From the NCBI GenBank assembly GCA_016297495.1, contig JAEDGN010000025.1, forward strand, positions 1 through 33,883: DNA of 33,883 nt, given 5' to 3'. Positions 32,449 to 33,883 of this stretch are shown one piece after another. The stretch's first letter is position 1, and each line of letters starts with the position of its first letter. This stretch comes from Coprococcus sp. GTDB taxonomy: Bacteria > Bacillota > Clostridia > Lachnospirales > Lachnospiraceae. A program made the translations under genes and the position numbers. The notes beneath the pieces were generated by a model. That model was not told the origin of the DNA. It saw nothing but the letters and a program-made list of their open reading frames with translations, and did no database searches.

Positions 32449-33027
32449 ATGGCAATTGATACAGAAGCAATCAAAGAACATGTCCGCGGCATTCTCGCTG
32501 CCCTTGGCGACGACCCTGACCGCGAGGGACTGAAGGATACACCGGACCGTGTCGCCCGCATGTATGCAGAAGTCTTTGAAGGAATGAACTATACCAATCA
32601 TGAAATTGCTCAGATGTTCAATAAGACATTTGAGGAGGATCTGGAGCTTTCCGGGAGAAGCGATGACATGGTTATTGTGAAGGATATAGAAGTTTTCAGC
32701 TATTGCGAGCATCATATGGCTCTTATGTATGATATGAAGGTCTCCGTTGCCTATATTCCAAAGGGAAAGGTCATCGGCCTCAGCAAGATTGCCCGCATTG
32801 CCGATATGGCAGCCAAAAGGCTTCAGCTTCAGGAGCGCATCGGCTCCGATATTGCTGAGATCATGCAGGAAGTCACCGGTTCCGACTCAATTGCCGTCAG
32901 AATCCAGGGCTGCCACAGCTGTATGACGGCCCGCGGCATCAAAAAATCATCGGCCCAGACCGTGACCACCACATTTACGGGCCAGTTCAAAGACAATCCT
33001 GCCCTGCAGATGCGCATTCTGATGTAA
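32449..33027 (+). CDS. folE: GTP cyclohydrolase I
   Basis: FolE opens GTP to dihydroneopterin triphosphate, the first step shared by folate and queuosine synthesis. The 192-residue protein has the type I hallmarks: TPDRVARMYAEVF, the zinc ligands Cys86 and His89 (SYCEHHMAL) and Cys158 (CHSCMTARG), and IGLSKIARI. Its position between queE and queC, under the preQ1 riboswitch, suggests that this copy feeds queuosine. It may be the only FolE or one of two. The gene begins 14 bases after queE, with AGGAGG about eight bases before the ATG. Confidence 0.96.
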   Translation: MAIDTEAIKEHVRGILAALGDDPDREGLKDTPDRVARMYAEVFEGMNYTNHEIAQMFNKTFEEDLELSGRSDDMVIVKDIEVFSYCEHHMALMYDMKVSVAYIPKGKVIGLSKIARIADMAAKRLQLQERIGSDIAEIMQEVTGSDSIAVRIQGCHSCMTARGIKKSSAQTVTTTFTGQFKDNPALQMRILM

Positions 33028-33042
33028 AAGGAGGAAGAAGAC

Positions 33043-33723
33043 ATGAAAGCATTAGTATTATCCAGCGGCGGCGTTGACAGTACCACCTGTCTTGGCCTCG
33101 CCATTGACAAATACGGCCGTGACAACGTGATTGCCCTGGCCATCACTTACGGTCAGAAACACACAAAAGAAATCGAAGCAGCCCATGCTGTAGCTGATTA
33201 TTATGGTGTGGAAATGCTGCATCTGGATCTGACCACCATTTTCCAGTACAGTGACTGTTCACTCCTGAGCCATTCCACCCAGGATATCCCGGAGGAATCC
33301 TATGCCGAGCAGTTAAAGCACAGCGACGGCAAGCCTGTTTCCACCTATGTTCCGTTCAGAAACGGTCTGTTTCTGTCCTGTGCTACCAGCATCGCCCTCT
33401 CTAAAGGCTGTGATGTCATTTATTACGGCGCCCACAGCGACGATGCCGCCGGCAATGCCTATCCGGACTGCAGCGAAGTCTTCAAAAATGCCATGAACCA
33501 GGCCATTTATGAAGGAAGCGGCCGCCAGCTCAGGGTCGAAGCACCATTCGTCAGCCTCACAAAAGCCGATGTAGTGCACAAAGGTCTGGAACTGAAAGTA
33601 CCTTATCATCTCACATGGAGCTGCTATGAAGGCGGCGATAAACCGTGCGGACGCTGCGGAACCTGTATCGACAGAAGAAAAGCTTTTGAAGCGAATGGCG
33701 TTCCGGATCCAGCCGGTCTTTGA
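33043..33723 (+). CDS. queC: 7-cyano-7-deazaguanine synthase
   Basis: QueC uses ATP and ammonia to turn carboxydeazaguanine into preQ0. The 226-residue protein has the PP-loop SGGVDS (residues 8-13) and the zinc-binding cysteines Cys194, Cys202, Cys205 and Cys208 near the C-terminus (CYEGGDKPCGRCGTC). YYGAHSDDAAGNAYPDC and FRNGLFLSCA are also characteristic. AGGAGGAAG lies eight bases before the ATG, 15 bases after folE. It is the last gene of the operon within the window; the stop is immediately followed by a large imperfect hairpin. No preQ0 reductase (queF) gene is visible here. Confidence 0.97.
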   Translation: MKALVLSSGGVDSTTCLGLAIDKYGRDNVIALAITYGQKHTKEIEAAHAVADYYGVEMLHLDLTTIFQYSDCSLLSHSTQDIPEESYAEQLKHSDGKPVSTYVPFRNGLFLSCATSIALSKGCDVIYYGAHSDDAAGNAYPDCSEVFKNAMNQAIYEGSGRQLRVEAPFVSLTKADVVHKGLELKVPYHLTWSCYEGGDKPCGRCGTCIDRRKAFEANGVPDPAGL

Positions 33724-33876
33724 GCCAATAAAGTGACTCCTATCTTATGCGGAACGCGCTCCCGCTCAACAGAAAGCGCAGCGGATACTAGGAATTTTCG
33801 TTCACTTTGCTCCGAAAATTCAAGTACCGGCGCTTTCTGAATGGTTCCGCCACAAGATAGGAGTCACTTTATTGGC
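33724..33876. repeat. Second large imperfect palindrome, directly after queC
   Basis: The arms (33724-33800 and 33813-33876) are inverted copies around a 12-base loop. The outer 23 bp are perfect (they include AAAGTGACTCCTATCTT), followed by CGGAAC / GTTCCG, CAGAAAGCGC / GCGCTTTCTG and, innermost, GAATTTTCG / CGAAAATTC, with small unpaired bulges between. It begins one base after the queC stop codon. There is no T-tract on either side, so it is not an ordinary terminator. Confidence 0.85.
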
Positions 33877-33883
33877 ATCGAAT

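Overview
The window looks like core chromosome from a Clostridia species, most likely Lachnospiraceae (Bacillota). The reasons are the consensus sigma-A promoters (TTGaca, about 17 bases, TATAAT) and strong AGGAGG ribosome binding sites. A T-box leads pheST, and the folD-fhs one-carbon genes and the tepA/uppP/ftsK/rimO/pgsA block are present. There are also a SpoIID/LytB protein, a CwlT-like lysozyme and a TIGR01906 membrane protein. No rRNA, tRNA, insertion sequence, prophage or CRISPR array was seen.

Layout. (1) 1-3000: 5' part of polyphosphate kinase, a scar holding a truncated RelB/DinJ-type antitoxin and a gene remnant fused to ppk, then a complete two-gene toxin-antitoxin-like module with its own promoter, palindromic operator and terminator. 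(2) 3100-4300: a coiled-coil protein of unknown role. (3) 4200-9250: T-box leader, pheS-pheT-queA, leftward. (4) 9260-12700: a YihY/BrkB membrane protein converging on a SpoIID/LytB-domain protein. Upstream of the latter, on the same strand, is a structured RNA of about 200 nt with a consensus promoter: a 6S RNA candidate or a riboswitch-like leader. (5) 12640-16960: glycerophosphodiesterase, a very large imperfect palindrome overlapping the 3' end of thrC, thrC, a TIGR01906 protein and a cytidylate-kinase-like protein. (6) 17000-31100: a long leftward series: lysozyme, cysteine hydrolase, a degenerate 5'-nucleotidase-like protein, TepA, UppP, FtsK, Fhs, FolD, RimO, PgsA and an LppM-like lipoprotein. 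(7) 31180-33880: preQ1 riboswitch and queD-queE-folE-queC, rightward, ending in a second large imperfect hairpin.

How the genes work together. The queDE-folE-queC operon makes preQ0 from GTP. Its leader carries a preQ1-I-like aptamer and a terminator/antiterminator switch. queA, a late queuosine gene, sits instead behind pheST under a tRNA-Phe-type T-box. RimO, FolD and Fhs link S12 modification and one-carbon metabolism. TepA, UppP, FtsK, PgsA, the lysozyme and the lipoprotein belong to the envelope and division.

Least explained parts: the two large palindromes (13579-13919 and 33724-33876), the 200-nt RNA at 12375-12570, the toxin-antitoxin-like module with its neighbouring remnants, and the nucleotidase-like protein that has lost its metal ligands. 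No gene cluster here is clearly a new defence or biosynthetic system.
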